Assembly (NCBI RefSeq): GCF_002261215.1
Contig: NZ_NEVS01000004.1
Span: forward strand, 4,588,001 to 4,652,000
Direction of reading: 5' to 3'
DNA from: Bordetella genomosp. 11
GTDB taxonomy: Bacteria > Pseudomonadota > Gammaproteobacteria > Burkholderiales > Burkholderiaceae_B
DNA length: 64,000 nt
Shown here: in pieces, positions 9,645 through 18,578 of the stretch
How positions within the stretch are numbered: position 1 is the stretch's first letter
Layout: each line of letters begins with the position of its first letter
Translations under genes and position numbers: made by a program
The notes under the pieces: generated by a model
Told to the model about the DNA's origin: nothing
Seen by the model: the letters and a program-made list of their open reading frames with translations, nothing else
Database searches by the model: none

Positions 9645-9658
9645 TATTCCGGACAATA
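9645..9658. promoter_or_regulatory. Candidate IclR operator in the divergent promoter region
   Basis: The 188-base gap between the ATPase gene and the IclR gene is locally AT-rich (about 9610-9665). Within it TATT-CCGGAC-AATA forms an interrupted inverted repeat 40-53 bases before the regulator start. IclR proteins often bind such sites between themselves and a divergent target operon. The site is short, so this is a suggestion only. Confidence 0.3.
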
Positions 9659-9697
9659 GAATTATGATGTCTGTAGTCGCCCGTTTTATCCAATTGG

Positions 9698-10573
9698 ATG
9701 GAATCAAGAATGGCTGCATCTGAAGTGCCGGAAAACGACTCGAATGGCCCGGGGGTATTGCAACGGGCCTTCACCGTGTTGCGCGCCCTGGCCGACGCCA
9801 AGGGCGAGCCGCTGCGCCTGACCGATATCGCCAAACGGACGGGGCTGGCGCCCGCCACCGCGCATCGGGTGCTGCAGGCGCTGATCCAGGAAGACGCGGT
9901 GGAACAGCCGGGCGGCAGCAAGGCCTACCAGCTGAGCGTCGCCTTCTATGCCCTGGGATCGGCCGCCGGCCGCTACCGCTCCAACCTGCGCGAGATCTAC
10001 CGCCCCTCCATGCTGCGCCTGTGCGGCATGCTCAGCGACACGATCTTCATCCTGGTGCGCCAGGGCTTCGACGCCATCTGCCTGGACCGCATCGACGGCC
10101 CCTTCCCGGTCCGCTCGCACACCGGCGATATCGGCGGCCGGGTTCCGCTGGGCCTGGGCCAGGCCGGGCTGGTCCTGCTGGCCAGCCTGCCCGCCGCCGA
10201 ACGCGAGGAAGTCATCCGCTTCAATATCCCGCGCCTGCATCACCTGGGCTTCATCGACGAGATCTCGATGCGGGTCCGCATCAAGCAATGCCTGGAATCC
10301 CGCTATGCGTACAGCGACGGACCGGGGCTTTACCCCGGTATCGCCGGGCTTTCCGTTCCCATCGAGGACCGCAACGGCGACACGGTCGCGGCGCTCAGCG
10401 TCGCTGCCCCGCAGGAACGCCTGAGCGGCGAACGCCTGCCGCTGATCGTCGAAATGCTGCACAAGGAAGCGCGCGCGATCGGCGCGCAGATCAATCCCTT
10501 CGACCCCGCCCTGCGCCGCCCCAGCCACTTTCTGGGCGCAGGCAACCGGGACGAGCCGCTGAGCACAACCTGA
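9698..10573 (+). CDS. IclR-family transcriptional regulator
   Basis: A 291-residue regulator with an N-terminal winged helix-turn-helix (about 20-80; LRLTDIAKRTGLAPATAHRVLQAL) and a C-terminal IclR effector domain (GLYPGIAGLSVPIEDRNGDTVAALSVAAP). A second ATG at 9710 has a slightly better placed purine-rich site and may be the true start (287 residues). The gene diverges from the importer/flavoenzyme operon and most likely controls it in response to the imported compound or a breakdown product. Its stop codon lies inside the first arm of the perfect palindrome upstream of hipB. Confidence 0.9.
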   Translation: MESRMAASEVPENDSNGPGVLQRAFTVLRALADAKGEPLRLTDIAKRTGLAPATAHRVLQALIQEDAVEQPGGSKAYQLSVAFYALGSAAGRYRSNLREIYRPSMLRLCGMLSDTIFILVRQGFDAICLDRIDGPFPVRSHTGDIGGRVPLGLGQAGLVLLASLPAAEREEVIRFNIPRLHHLGFIDEISMRVRIKQCLESRYAYSDGPGLYPGIAGLSVPIEDRNGDTVAALSVAAPQERLSGERLPLIVEMLHKEARAIGAQINPFDPALRRPSHFLGAGNRDEPLSTT

Positions 10574-10607
10574 AGGCTGTTTTTCTCGATTACAGCCTTC
10601 AGGTTGT
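10565..10607. promoter_or_regulatory. Perfect 16-bp inverted repeat overlapping the iclR stop; candidate HipB operator 1 or terminator
   Basis: ACAACCTGAAGGCTGT (10565-10580) and its exact reverse complement (10592-10607) flank an 11-base T-rich spacer. The iclR stop codon is inside the left arm. The same architecture, 13-base arms around an 11-base spacer, recurs at 10622-10658, which argues for a protein-binding site rather than only a terminator. Confidence 0.6.
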
Positions 10608-10621
10608 TAATCGGAAATACT

Positions 10622-10658
10622 ACCTGAAAGTTGTTTTCCGGGAATACAACCTATAGAC
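10622..10658. promoter_or_regulatory. Second, degenerate copy of the palindrome; candidate HipB operator 2
   Basis: ACCTGAAAGTTGT, an 11-base spacer and ACAACCTATAGAC repeat the layout of the perfect palindrome 54 bases upstream. The left arm differs from the first copy at two positions; the right arm pairs at 8 of 13. It ends 32 bases before the proposed hipB start, the right place for autorepression of hipBA. Confidence 0.5.
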
Positions 10659-10690
10659 TGTTGCATGACCTTCCCAGGTGGAGACCCGCC

Positions 10691-10942
10691 GTGGACTACC
10701 CCGTCCGAACCCTGCAACAGCTGCGCCCCGTGCTGCAGGGTTTCCGCAAATCCCGGGGCCTGACCCAGGCCCAGCTGGCCGCCCGCCTGGGCATCAGCCA
10801 GCAGAGCTACGCCAAGCTGGAAGCCGCCCCGGCGAAAGCCAGCTTCGAACGGATATACCGGATCCTCCAGCTGCTGCGGGTCGAACTGGCCTTGCGGCCC
10901 ATCGATCAGGAAGACCCGGCCGCATCCAGGCTGGAGTGGTGA
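10691..10942 (+). CDS. hipB: HipB-like antitoxin, XRE-family helix-turn-helix protein
   Basis: An 83-residue protein with an XRE helix-turn-helix (about 14-60; SRGLTQAQLAARLGISQQSYAKLE). HipB antitoxins bind and neutralise HipA and repress the operon. The GTG at 10691 is preferred because AGGTGGAG lies seven bases upstream; a TTG at 10631 in the same frame would put the start inside the operator-like palindrome. The stop lies one base before the hipA ATG. The order antitoxin-then-toxin and the very short spacing match known hipBA loci. Confidence 0.85.
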   Translation: MDYPVRTLQQLRPVLQGFRKSRGLTQAQLAARLGISQQSYAKLEAAPAKASFERIYRILQLLRVELALRPIDQEDPAASRLEW

Positions 10943-10943
10943 C

Positions 10944-12284
10944 ATGGCCCGGCGCATGCACCAGCTGGATATCTGGATGAACGGTTCGCGGGTCGGCCGC
11001 TGGGCGAACGAAGCCGGGGAAAGCTCGCTCGCGTACGACCCCGCGTGGATCGAGCATCCAGCCGGCCGGCCGCTGTCGCTATCCTTGCCTTTCCGCTACG
11101 ACAACGCCCCTTACAAGGGCCCGGTCGTCCATGACTTCTTCGACAACCTGCTGCCGGACAGCGACGCGATCCGGCGCAGGCTGGCGCAGCATCATCGCGC
11201 GAACAGCGTCGCGCCCTTCGACTTGCTGGCCGTGCTTGGCCGCGACTGCGTGGGCGCCATACAGCTGCTGCGGCCAGACGACGTCCCGACGGGACTGGAC
11301 CATATCGAAGCCGACCCGCTCAGCGAGGCCGATATCGCCGCCATCCTGCGATCCGCCGTCAGCGGCACCCCGCTGGGTCACGATGACCACACGGCCGACC
11401 TGCGCCTGTCCATCGCCGGCGCACAGGAAAAAACCGCACTGCTGCGCCACCAGGGACAGTGGCTGCGACCGCGCGGCAGCACGCCAACCACCCATATCCT
11501 GAAACTGCCCATGGGCCTGGTTGGGGCCATGCAGGCGGATATGCATACCTCCGTCGAAAACGAATGGCTATGTTCCAAACTCGCGGCCGCCTACGGCCTC
11601 GCCGTGGCGCATTGCGACATCGCCCATTTCCAGGACCAGAAGGCGCTTGTCGTCGAACGCTTCGACCGCCGTTTCACCGACGCCGGCGCGATCGTGCGCC
11701 TGCCGCAGGAAGACATGTGCCAGGCATTGGGCGTTTCGCCGCTGCGGAAATACCAGGCCGATGGCGGCCCCGGCATCACCGACATCATCAGCAAGGTACT
11801 GGATAATTCCCAACGCGAGCGCGACGTGCGTGATTTCTACAAGGCACAGATCTTCTTCTGGATGCTCGCCGCCACCGACGGCCATGCCAAGAACTTCAGC
11901 ATCGCGCTGCTGGCAGGCGGCCGATATCACGCGACGCCGCTGTACGACATCCTTTCGGCGCATCCCATCATCGGCGGCAAACGCGCGCAACTCGCACCGC
12001 AGCGCGCCAAAATGGCAATGGGCGTGAAGGGCGCGAGCGGCCTGCATTACCGCATCGCCGACATCCGCCGCCGGCATTGGTACTCGCATGCGACAGAGAT
12101 CGGCCTGGACAGGCAAACCGTCGACGCGATCATCCGGGAACTTATCGAAGCCACCGAACCGGCCATCGATGCGGCCGCGGCGATGCTGCCGCCGCGTTTC
12201 CCGCACCACGTCGCGGAATCCATTTTCGCGGGCCTGCGCGCGCAGCGGGACAAGCTTGCGCGGCAGGAAAACGAGGCGGGGTAA
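10944..12284 (+). CDS. hipA: HipA-like serine/threonine kinase toxin
   Basis: A 446-residue kinase, the full length of HipA toxins. In Escherichia coli HipA phosphorylates glutamyl-tRNA synthetase and causes growth arrest and persistence. The N-terminal HipA_N domain covers about 1-110. SIAGAQEK (156-163) contains the serine equivalent to the autophosphorylated residue; ILKLP (185-189) carries the ATP-binding Lys187; TDGHAKN (311-317) carries the catalytic Asp312; PLYD (332-335) carries the metal-binding Asp335. All key residues are present, so the kinase is probably active. Targets of non-E. coli HipA proteins vary, so the substrate is not assured. Confidence 0.93.
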   Translation: MARRMHQLDIWMNGSRVGRWANEAGESSLAYDPAWIEHPAGRPLSLSLPFRYDNAPYKGPVVHDFFDNLLPDSDAIRRRLAQHHRANSVAPFDLLAVLGRDCVGAIQLLRPDDVPTGLDHIEADPLSEADIAAILRSAVSGTPLGHDDHTADLRLSIAGAQEKTALLRHQGQWLRPRGSTPTTHILKLPMGLVGAMQADMHTSVENEWLCSKLAAAYGLAVAHCDIAHFQDQKALVVERFDRRFTDAGAIVRLPQEDMCQALGVSPLRKYQADGGPGITDIISKVLDNSQRERDVRDFYKAQIFFWMLAATDGHAKNFSIALLAGGRYHATPLYDILSAHPIIGGKRAQLAPQRAKMAMGVKGASGLHYRIADIRRRHWYSHATEIGLDRQTVDAIIRELIEATEPAIDAAAAMLPPRFPHHVAESIFAGLRAQRDKLARQENEAG

Positions 12285-12302
12285 GAACCGGCCCCGCTTA
12301 CC
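12280..12302. terminator. Possible hairpin between convergent hipA and ABC ATPase genes
   Basis: GGTAAG and CTTACC flank a GC-rich loop in the 13-base gap between hipA and the convergent ATPase gene; an alternative GCGGGG/CCCCGC pairing overlaps it. No U-tract is present, so termination here is uncertain. Confidence 0.25.
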
Positions 12303-13293
12303 GGAGGCCGTCCGGATAAAGATGGCACGCCACCTGCCGGCCCGCCTCCACGGTGCGCAGCGCGGGATATTCGGCCCGGCACACCGGCATCGCCTTGGGG
12401 CAGCGCGGATGGAAGTGGCAGCCAGAGGGCGGCGAGAGCGGCGAGGCGATATCCCCCTCGATCTTGGCAATGGAAATCTTCTGGCGCGGATCGGGCACCG
12501 GCGAGGCCGCGCGCAATGCCTGCGTGTACGGATGCAGCGGCGCCTCGAACAAGGGGTCGACCGGGCCCTTTTCCACCACGCGGCCCAGGTACATCACGGC
12601 GACGTTGTCGCAGAAGTGCCGCACGACGCCCAGATCGTGCGAAATAAAGACGAAGCTCAGGCCGCGGCTGCGCTGCAGGGACTCCATCAGCAGCAGCACC
12701 TGCGCCTGGATGGACACATCGAGCGCAGAGACCGGCTCGTCCGCGACGATCAGCCGCGGGTTCAGCGCCAGGGCGCGGGCGATGCCCACGCGCTGGCGCT
12801 GGCCGCCGGAGAACTCGTGAGGATACTTGTGCATCGCCTGCGCCGGCAGGCCCACTTCCAGCAGGGCGGCTTCCACCTTGTCCCGGGCGTCGGCCCGCGT
12901 GGCCAGGCCGTGCAGCCGCATCGGCTCTTCCAGCGTGGCGCCGATGGTCATGCGCGGATTCAGCGACGCATAGGGATCCTGGAAAATGATCTGTATCTCG
13001 CGGCGCAGGGCCTGCAGGCGCTGGCGATCGAAGCCGACGATGTCTTCGCCCTTGTAGCGCACTTCGCCGGAGGTCGGCTCGATCAGGCGCAGCAGACTGC
13101 GTCCCGCGGTCGACTTGCCGCAGCCGGACTCGCCCACGATACCGAAGGCTTCGCCTTGCGCCACCTCGAAGGACACATCGTGCACGGCCTGCAGCACGGT
13201 CTTCCTGCCACCCATGTAGCCCTGCTTCACGACGAACTGCTTGGACAGGTTGCGGACTTCCAGCAAGGGCGGGTTCATATGGGGTGGGGTCAT
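12298..13293 (-). CDS. Dipeptide/oligopeptide-type ABC transporter ATPase (DppF/OppF-like)
   Basis: A 331-residue ATPase. Walker [10 protein letters not shown], signature [15 protein letters not shown], Walker [13 protein letters not shown], and the C-terminal oligopeptide/dipeptide extension [18 protein letters not shown]. Such cysteine-bearing extensions can hold an Fe-S cluster in DppD/DppF proteins. The ATG at 13293 has GGAGG upstream and overlaps the DppD-like stop as ATGA. It is the last gene of the minus-strand permease/ATPase operon. Confidence 0.92.
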   Translation of the reverse strand: MTPPHMNPPLLEVRNLSKQFVVKQGYMGGRKTVLQAVHDVSFEVAQGEAFGIVGESGCGKSTAGRSLLRLIEPTSGEVRYKGEDIVGFDRQRLQALRREIQIIFQDPYASLNPRMTIGATLEEPMRLHGLATRADARDKVEAALLEVGLPAQAMHKYPHEFSGGQRQRVGIARALALNPRLIVADEPVSALDVSIQAQVLLLMESLQRSRGLSFVFISHDLGVVRHFCDNVAVMYLGRVVEKGPVDPLFEAPLHPYTQALRAASPVPDPRQKISIAKIEGDIASPLSPPSGCHFHPRCPKAMPVCRAEYPALRTVEAGRQVACHLYPDGLR

Positions 13294-14312
13294 AGGGCGG
13301 CCTCCGGGCCGGAGGCGTCGGCGCGGACCCAGCAACGGGCCAGATGCCGGCTGCTACCGCCGACTGGCGCCAGCGGCGGCACCGCCTGTCGGCAGCGCGG
13401 CTGCACCAGGGGGCAGCGGTCCGCGTAGCGGCAGCCGGGGGTTTCTGCCGTGATGGGCGGCACCTGGCCGGGAATGGGGCGCAGGTCGGCGCGGGGCCGG
13501 TCCACGCGCGGCATGGAACGCAGCAGCGCCTCGGTATAGGGATGGGTGGGCCGGTCGAAAAGGGATTGCACGTCCGCCTGCTCGATGATGCGGCCGCCGT
13601 ACATCACCGCCACGCGGTCGGCGATGGATGCCACCACGCCCAGATTGTGGGTGATGAACACCATGCCCATGCTGCGCTCGGCCTTCAGTTCGGCCAGCAG
13701 GGCCAGGATTTGCACCTGGATGGTCACGTCCAGGGCGGTGGTGGGCTCGTCGGCCAGCAAAAGCCTGGGCTCGCAGGCCAGGGCCATGGCGATCATGACA
13801 CGCTGGCGCATGCCGCCGCTGAACTGGTGCGGGTAATCGCCGTAGCGTTGAGCCGCGGCGGGAATGCGCACCCAATCCAACAGCTCCAGCGCGCGGCCGC
13901 GCGCCTGTTCACGCGACGCATTCCGGTGAAAGCGTACCGATTCGGCGATCTGGCTGCCGATCGTCATCACGGGATTCAGCGATGTCATTGGCTCCTGGAA
14001 AATCATGGCCATCGCATTACCCCGCACCTTTTCCATCCGCGTTTCCGACAGCGCGAGCAGGTCCTGGCCATCCAGGCGGATATCGCCGCCGGCCACCCGC
14101 CCCTGCGCGGGATTGATCAGCCGCATGACGGACAGCGCGGTAATGCTTTTGCCACAGCCCGACTCGCCGACGATGGCCAGCGTTTCGTTGCGGCCGACCT
14201 CGAAGCTCAGGTCGCGTATGGCGGGGTGCCACTGCCCCTGGATGCGGAATTCCGTGGTCAGCTTGCTGACCGAAAGAATGGGCGCGGCGCCCACCTGCGG
14301 GGAATCATTCAT
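13290..14312 (-). CDS. Dipeptide/oligopeptide-type ABC transporter ATPase (DppD/OppD-like)
   Basis: A 340-residue ATPase with Walker [10 protein letters not shown], signature [15 protein letters not shown] and Walker [13 protein letters not shown], plus the C-terminal cysteine motif [16 protein letters not shown]. It should form the ATPase heterodimer with the next gene. The ATG at 14312 (MNDSPQVG) overlaps the permease stop by 8 bases, and the in-frame extension upstream lies inside the permease gene. Confidence 0.92.
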   Translation of the reverse strand: MNDSPQVGAAPILSVSKLTTEFRIQGQWHPAIRDLSFEVGRNETLAIVGESGCGKSITALSVMRLINPAQGRVAGGDIRLDGQDLLALSETRMEKVRGNAMAMIFQEPMTSLNPVMTIGSQIAESVRFHRNASREQARGRALELLDWVRIPAAAQRYGDYPHQFSGGMRQRVMIAMALACEPRLLLADEPTTALDVTIQVQILALLAELKAERSMGMVFITHNLGVVASIADRVAVMYGGRIIEQADVQSLFDRPTHPYTEALLRSMPRVDRPRADLRPIPGQVPPITAETPGCRYADRCPLVQPRCRQAVPPLAPVGGSSRHLARCWVRADASGPEAAL

Positions 14313-15171
14313 TGCGCAGTTTCGGATCGGTGGCATCGCGCAACCCGTCGCCCAGCAGGTTCAGCGCAATCATGATGATCAGGATGGCGATACTGGGAAA
14401 AATCACCAGCCAGGGGGCGTCCAGCATGTTCTCGAAGCCGTCGCGTATCATGCCGCCCCAGGTGGCCGTGGGCGGACGCACGCCCAGTCCGATGAAGCTG
14501 AGCGACGCTTCCGTGCGGATGGCAGTCGCCAGCCACAAAGAGCCCAGCACCAGGATTTCATCCAGGATGTTGGGCAGGATGTGCCGCAGCATCAGGCGCA
14601 GATCGGAATAGCCCAGCGCCCGTCCCGCCTCGACGAAGTCGCGCTGCCGCACCGCCAGCGTGGGGGCGCGCGCAATGCGCGCGAACGGCGCGATCGCGGT
14701 GAAGGAAATGGCGATGATCAGGTTGGCCATCGATGGTCCCAGCACCGCCACCACCAGCAGGCCCATGACCAGGCTGGGAAAAGACAGCATCATGTCCATC
14801 ACCGACATGATGACGCGCTCGGTACGTCCGCCCTTGTAGCCCGCCACGAGCCCCAGCAGGCCGCCGATCAGCATGGCCAGCGCGATCGAGACCACGCCGA
14901 TGAACAACGATACCCGCGCGCCATACAGGATGCGCGCCCAGACGTCGCGGCCGTATGTGTCCGTGCCCAGAAGGTGCTCCGCCGAGGGGCCCAGCAACTG
15001 GGCCGCGATGTCCTGCTCGTTGGGATCCAGATGCGTGAGCCACGGCGCGAAGATGGCCGCCAGCACCACCAGCAGCGTGACGATGGCACCCACACTGGCC
15101 GCCTTGCGGCGCCAGCACAGGCCGAACAGCCGCGCGGCGCGCGACGGGGAGGAAACGGCGACAGCGCTCAT
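14305..15171 (-). CDS. Dipeptide/oligopeptide-type ABC transporter permease (DppC/OppC-like)
   Basis: A 288-residue permease with a first membrane span near 20-45, the DppC-type periplasmic segment HLLGTDTYGRDVWARILYGARVSL, and a later EAA-type loop (EAGRALGYSDLRLMLRHILPNI). Sequence and length match DppC/OppC. Its ATG overlaps the DppB-like stop as ATGA. Confidence 0.93.
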   Translation of the reverse strand: MSAVAVSSPSRAARLFGLCWRRKAASVGAIVTLLVVLAAIFAPWLTHLDPNEQDIAAQLLGPSAEHLLGTDTYGRDVWARILYGARVSLFIGVVSIALAMLIGGLLGLVAGYKGGRTERVIMSVMDMMLSFPSLVMGLLVVAVLGPSMANLIIAISFTAIAPFARIARAPTLAVRQRDFVEAGRALGYSDLRLMLRHILPNILDEILVLGSLWLATAIRTEASLSFIGLGVRPPTATWGGMIRDGFENMLDAPWLVIFPSIAILIIMIALNLLGDGLRDATDPKLRNE

Positions 15172-16109
15172 TGGTTGCGCACCTTGGGATCGATGACCCC
15201 ATACAGCAGGTCGGTCAGCAGATTGGCCAGCACGATGACGAAGGCATAGATGACCAGCATGGCCTGCAGCGTGGGATAGTCCCGCGAATTCAGGGCGATC
15301 ACGATCAGCTTGCCCAGTCCCGGACGATTGAAGACGATTTCGGTCAGCACGGAATTGCCGATCAGTACGCCCAGGTACAGGCCGATGACCGTGACGATGG
15401 GAATCAGCGCGTTGCGCAGCGTGTGGCGCCATACCACGAAGCGCGCCGGCACTCCCTTGGCGCGCGCCGTGCGGATGTAGTCCTCGCCGATGACGTTCAG
15501 CATGCTGGACCGGGTCACGCGGGTGATATAGGCCACCATGATCAGGCCCAGATTCAGCGCCGGCAGCACCAGCGCGGCGGCGCGCTTGCCGGGATCCGCA
15601 TAGCTGGCTTCGCCGATGACGGGCAGCCACTTGAGCTGGATGGAAAACAGCAACAGCAGCAGGATGGCCGAGATGAACGCCGGGAAGGACAAGCCCAGCA
15701 GGGACAGGCAGCGGATGATGAAGTCCAGCGCGCGATTGCGGTAGCGCGCCGCGATCACGCCCAGCGGCAACCCCACGACGACGCCGATGACGATGGCCGC
15801 CACGGTCAGTTCGATGGTGTAGGGCAGCACCCGCGCCACTTCGGACAGCACCGGGCGGTTGGTGATCATGGAGCGGCCCAGGTCGCCGGTCAGCACGGAC
15901 CCCATGAACTCCAGGTACTGCCGCCACAGCGGCATGTCCAGTCCCAGCTGTTGGTGCAACTGCTCGATGGCCTGCCGGGTGGCGTTTTCACCCAGGATGA
16001 CCAGCGCGGGATCCCCCGGCGCGATGCGGACGACCACGAACACGATGGTCAGGACGCCCAATAGGGTGGGCACCGCCATCAACAGCCGTTTCAGCACATA
16101 CAGCAACAC
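15168..16109 (-). CDS. Dipeptide/oligopeptide-type ABC transporter permease (DppB/OppB-like)
   Basis: A 313-residue permease starting VLLYVLKRLLMAVPTLLGVLTIVF, the standard DppB N-terminus. The GTG at 16109 is chosen because AGGAAAG lies about six bases upstream and the first membrane span then sits at residues 9-30; the in-frame extension further upstream is hydrophilic and unlike the family. Conserved RIAPGDPA follows the first span. It is the first gene of a four-gene minus-strand operon and diverges from the XRE-cupin regulator and the receptor gene. Confidence 0.92.
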   Translation of the reverse strand: MLLYVLKRLLMAVPTLLGVLTIVFVVVRIAPGDPALVILGENATRQAIEQLHQQLGLDMPLWRQYLEFMGSVLTGDLGRSMITNRPVLSEVARVLPYTIELTVAAIVIGVVVGLPLGVIAARYRNRALDFIIRCLSLLGLSFPAFISAILLLLLFSIQLKWLPVIGEASYADPGKRAAALVLPALNLGLIMVAYITRVTRSSMLNVIGEDYIRTARAKGVPARFVVWRHTLRNALIPIVTVIGLYLGVLIGNSVLTEIVFNRPGLGKLIVIALNSRDYPTLQAMLVIYAFVIVLANLLTDLLYGVIDPKVRNQ

Positions 16110-16307
16110 GGTTCTTTCCTGGAATTCATGGGGCGGTACTAGGGCTGGCCGGCGGGACGCGGCGGGGTGCGCGCGGCCGTCGGACGGGGGAAGCCGGGAT
16201 TCATGAATACTGCCATCCACGTGAACACATCGTCAATATGAAATCTTCACTTGCATGATTCCATCACGGATGGAAGAATTCGCCAGTCCCAATACCGCTG
16301 AAGCGTC

Positions 16308-16943
16308 ATGCCTCCCTTTTCCGCCTCCTATGAAGCCCGCAGCGTCGCCGACCTGTGGCTGGGTCAGCAGATCCGCCGCGCGCGCAAGAACCAGGGCCTG
16401 TCCATATCCAAGCTGTCGGAGATATGCCAAGTCTCGGTGGGCCTGCTCAGCCAGGTAGAGCGCGGCATCAGCTCGCCCTCGGTGCGCATGCTGCGGGCGA
16501 TTTCGGATGCCCTGAACATTCCGAGTTCCACGCTGTTGGAATTCGGCAACTCGCCACCGGCGGATGAGAAGGGCGTGGTGGCGCGCGCCGGCAGCCATCC
16601 TTCGCTTAAAGCCCCCGAAAAAGGCATCGAGAAAGTCATCATCACGCCGCAGCCGTCGGCGGGCATCAATGTGTACCGGGCGTATATCGAACCGGGCGGC
16701 TCGACCGGGGAAGAACTGTTCACCATCGAACGCGGCGAACAGGTCGGCCTGGTGCTGGCCGGCACGCTGGAGCTGTGGATCGAGGACAAGAGTTTCACGC
16801 TGAAGCCGGGCGACAGCTTCCGCTATCACAGCAAGGCGCCGCATCGCTGGCGCAATCCCGGCCAGGAGAAGGCCGAAGTGCTGTGGGTCGTGGCGGCGGT
16901 GCCGCTGCAGGAATCCGCTCCGCCGGCGGCGCCGGCCGGATAA
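16308..16943 (+). CDS. XRE-family regulator with C-terminal cupin domain
   Basis: A 211-residue protein with an XRE helix-turn-helix near 19-75 (GLSISKLSEICQVSVGLLSQVERGISSPSVRML) and a cupin barrel (about 125-195; EELFTIERGEQVGLVLAGTLELW, and LKPGDSFRYHSKAPHRWRNPG). Such HTH-cupin proteins sense small ligands and control nearby uptake or catabolic genes. It lies between the divergent dpp-like operon and the matching receptor gene, so it most likely regulates both. Confidence 0.9.
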   Translation: MPPFSASYEARSVADLWLGQQIRRARKNQGLSISKLSEICQVSVGLLSQVERGISSPSVRMLRAISDALNIPSSTLLEFGNSPPADEKGVVARAGSHPSLKAPEKGIEKVIITPQPSAGINVYRAYIEPGGSTGEELFTIERGEQVGLVLAGTLELWIEDKSFTLKPGDSFRYHSKAPHRWRNPGQEKAEVLWVVAAVPLQESAPPAAPAG

Positions 16944-16987
16944 CAACACGCGTCACCACGCATCAACCAACGCAAGGGGAAGCCGTT

Positions 16988-18556
16988 ATGTCGATTACAC
17001 GCATCAAGAACGCCGCGCTGTTCGCCGCCCTGCTGGGCGCGGGGGCCGCCACGCTGGCGCCCGCAGGCGTCCGGGCGGCCCAGGTACTGAACGTCGGCAT
17101 GGCCGCGTCCGACCTGGCCACCCTGGACCCGCACCGCGCTTCGGCGACGCAGGAAAAGATCCTGATGCCGTGGCTGTACAACGGCCTGACCCGCTTCAAG
17201 CCGGGCTCCGTATCGCTGGAAAGCATCGAGCCCGACCTGGCCGAGTCATGGAAAGTGTCCGCCGATAAAAAGGTATGGACCTTCACGCTGCGCGACGATG
17301 TGCAGTTCCAGGCCGGCTTCGGCAAGATGACCTCCGAAGACGTCGTTTTCTCGCTGGACCGCGCCCGCAGCCCGAAAACCTCTTCGTTCGCGGCGGATTT
17401 CGCCAATATCGACAAGGTCGAAGCCGTGGATGCGCGCACCGTGCGCATCACGTTGAAGGAGCCATCCGCCGACCTGCTGTATACGCTGGTGGGCTATCAA
17501 GGAGGCTTCATCGTCAGCAAGAAGGCCGTGGAACAACGCGGCGACGACTTTCGCCTGCAACCCGTGGGCACCGGGCCTTTCGAATTCGAGGCCTACCAGG
17601 CCAGCCAGTCGGTCACCCTCAAGGCGAACAAGCAATACTTCCGCGGCGCGCCCAGGATCGACCAGATCGTCTACCGCTATATCCGTTCCGATGCCAGCCG
17701 CGACCTGGCCTATGAATCGGGCGAACTGGATCTGGTCTACGGCCGGCAGGACCAGCGCTGGGCGGAGCGCATGAAGGATCGCGCCGACACCAAGCTGGAC
17801 ATTATCGAACCCGCCTACCAGGGCCTGGCCTTCCTGAACACCTCGCGCAAGCCCTTCAACGACCTGCGCGTGCGGCAGGCCATCGCCTACGCCATCGACC
17901 CCAGCCGCATCGTCGCCTTCAAAGGCAAGCTGGTTGCCGCGGAATCGCCCACGGTCATCCCCACCGCCACGCTGGGCGCGGACCCCAGCGTCCACCTGCC
18001 GGGCTATGACCCAACCAAGGTGGCGGCGCTGCTGAAGGAAGCCGGCTATCCGAACGGCCTGTCGTTCAAGGTCATCCAGACCCAGAACGCCGCCACCCTG
18101 GGACCGGCGCAGATCATGCAGGCGCAACTGAAGAAGGTCAACGTGCTGATGGACATGGACGTCGTCGAGCACGCCACCTACCACCAGCAGATCCGCAAAG
18201 ACCTGAGCGACCTGGTGATCTACGCTTCGTCGCGCTTTCCCATCGCCGATAACTATCTTAAAGAGTTCTACCTGTCATCCAGCGCCATCGGGCAGCCCGC
18301 CGCGGCAGCCAACTTCTCGCACTGCAATGCCGCCGACGCGGAAATCGTCGCGGCCGGCAAGGAGCTGGATCCGGAGAAGCGCAAGGTGCTCTGGAAGCAG
18401 GCGCAGCAAAAAATCGTCGACGCGGTCTGCGCCATCCCGCTGTTCGAACAGAAGATCGTGTGGGCCAGCCGCAAGTCCCTGGACTACGGCTACGACCTGC
18501 AGGGCTCGCTTTCCTACGGCCCGCTGATCACCGAAAAGACCTCCCTGAACAAGTAA
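16988..18556 (+). CDS. Dipeptide/opine-type ABC transporter substrate-binding protein
   Basis: A 522-residue family 5 (DppA/OppA) receptor. Residues 1-28 are a signal peptide (AGVRAAQ). The mature start LNVGMAASDLATLDPHRASATQEKILMPWLYNGLTRF and the segment PTGPF-like VGTGPFEFEAYQASQSVTLKANKQYF are typical. AAGGGGA lies ahead of the ATG. It is the only receptor near the minus-strand dpp-like operon and probably serves it. The flanking oxidoreductases suggest an amino-acid-derived or opine-like ligand rather than simple peptides, but this is inference. Confidence 0.9.
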   Translation: MSITRIKNAALFAALLGAGAATLAPAGVRAAQVLNVGMAASDLATLDPHRASATQEKILMPWLYNGLTRFKPGSVSLESIEPDLAESWKVSADKKVWTFTLRDDVQFQAGFGKMTSEDVVFSLDRARSPKTSSFAADFANIDKVEAVDARTVRITLKEPSADLLYTLVGYQGGFIVSKKAVEQRGDDFRLQPVGTGPFEFEAYQASQSVTLKANKQYFRGAPRIDQIVYRYIRSDASRDLAYESGELDLVYGRQDQRWAERMKDRADTKLDIIEPAYQGLAFLNTSRKPFNDLRVRQAIAYAIDPSRIVAFKGKLVAAESPTVIPTATLGADPSVHLPGYDPTKVAALLKEAGYPNGLSFKVIQTQNAATLGPAQIMQAQLKKVNVLMDMDVVEHATYHQQIRKDLSDLVIYASSRFPIADNYLKEFYLSSSAIGQPAAAANFSHCNAADAEIVAAGKELDPEKRKVLWKQAQQKIVDAVCAIPLFEQKIVWASRKSLDYGYDLQGSLSYGPLITEKTSLNK

Positions 18557-18578
18557 GCACGCCACCGCGCGCCCCATC

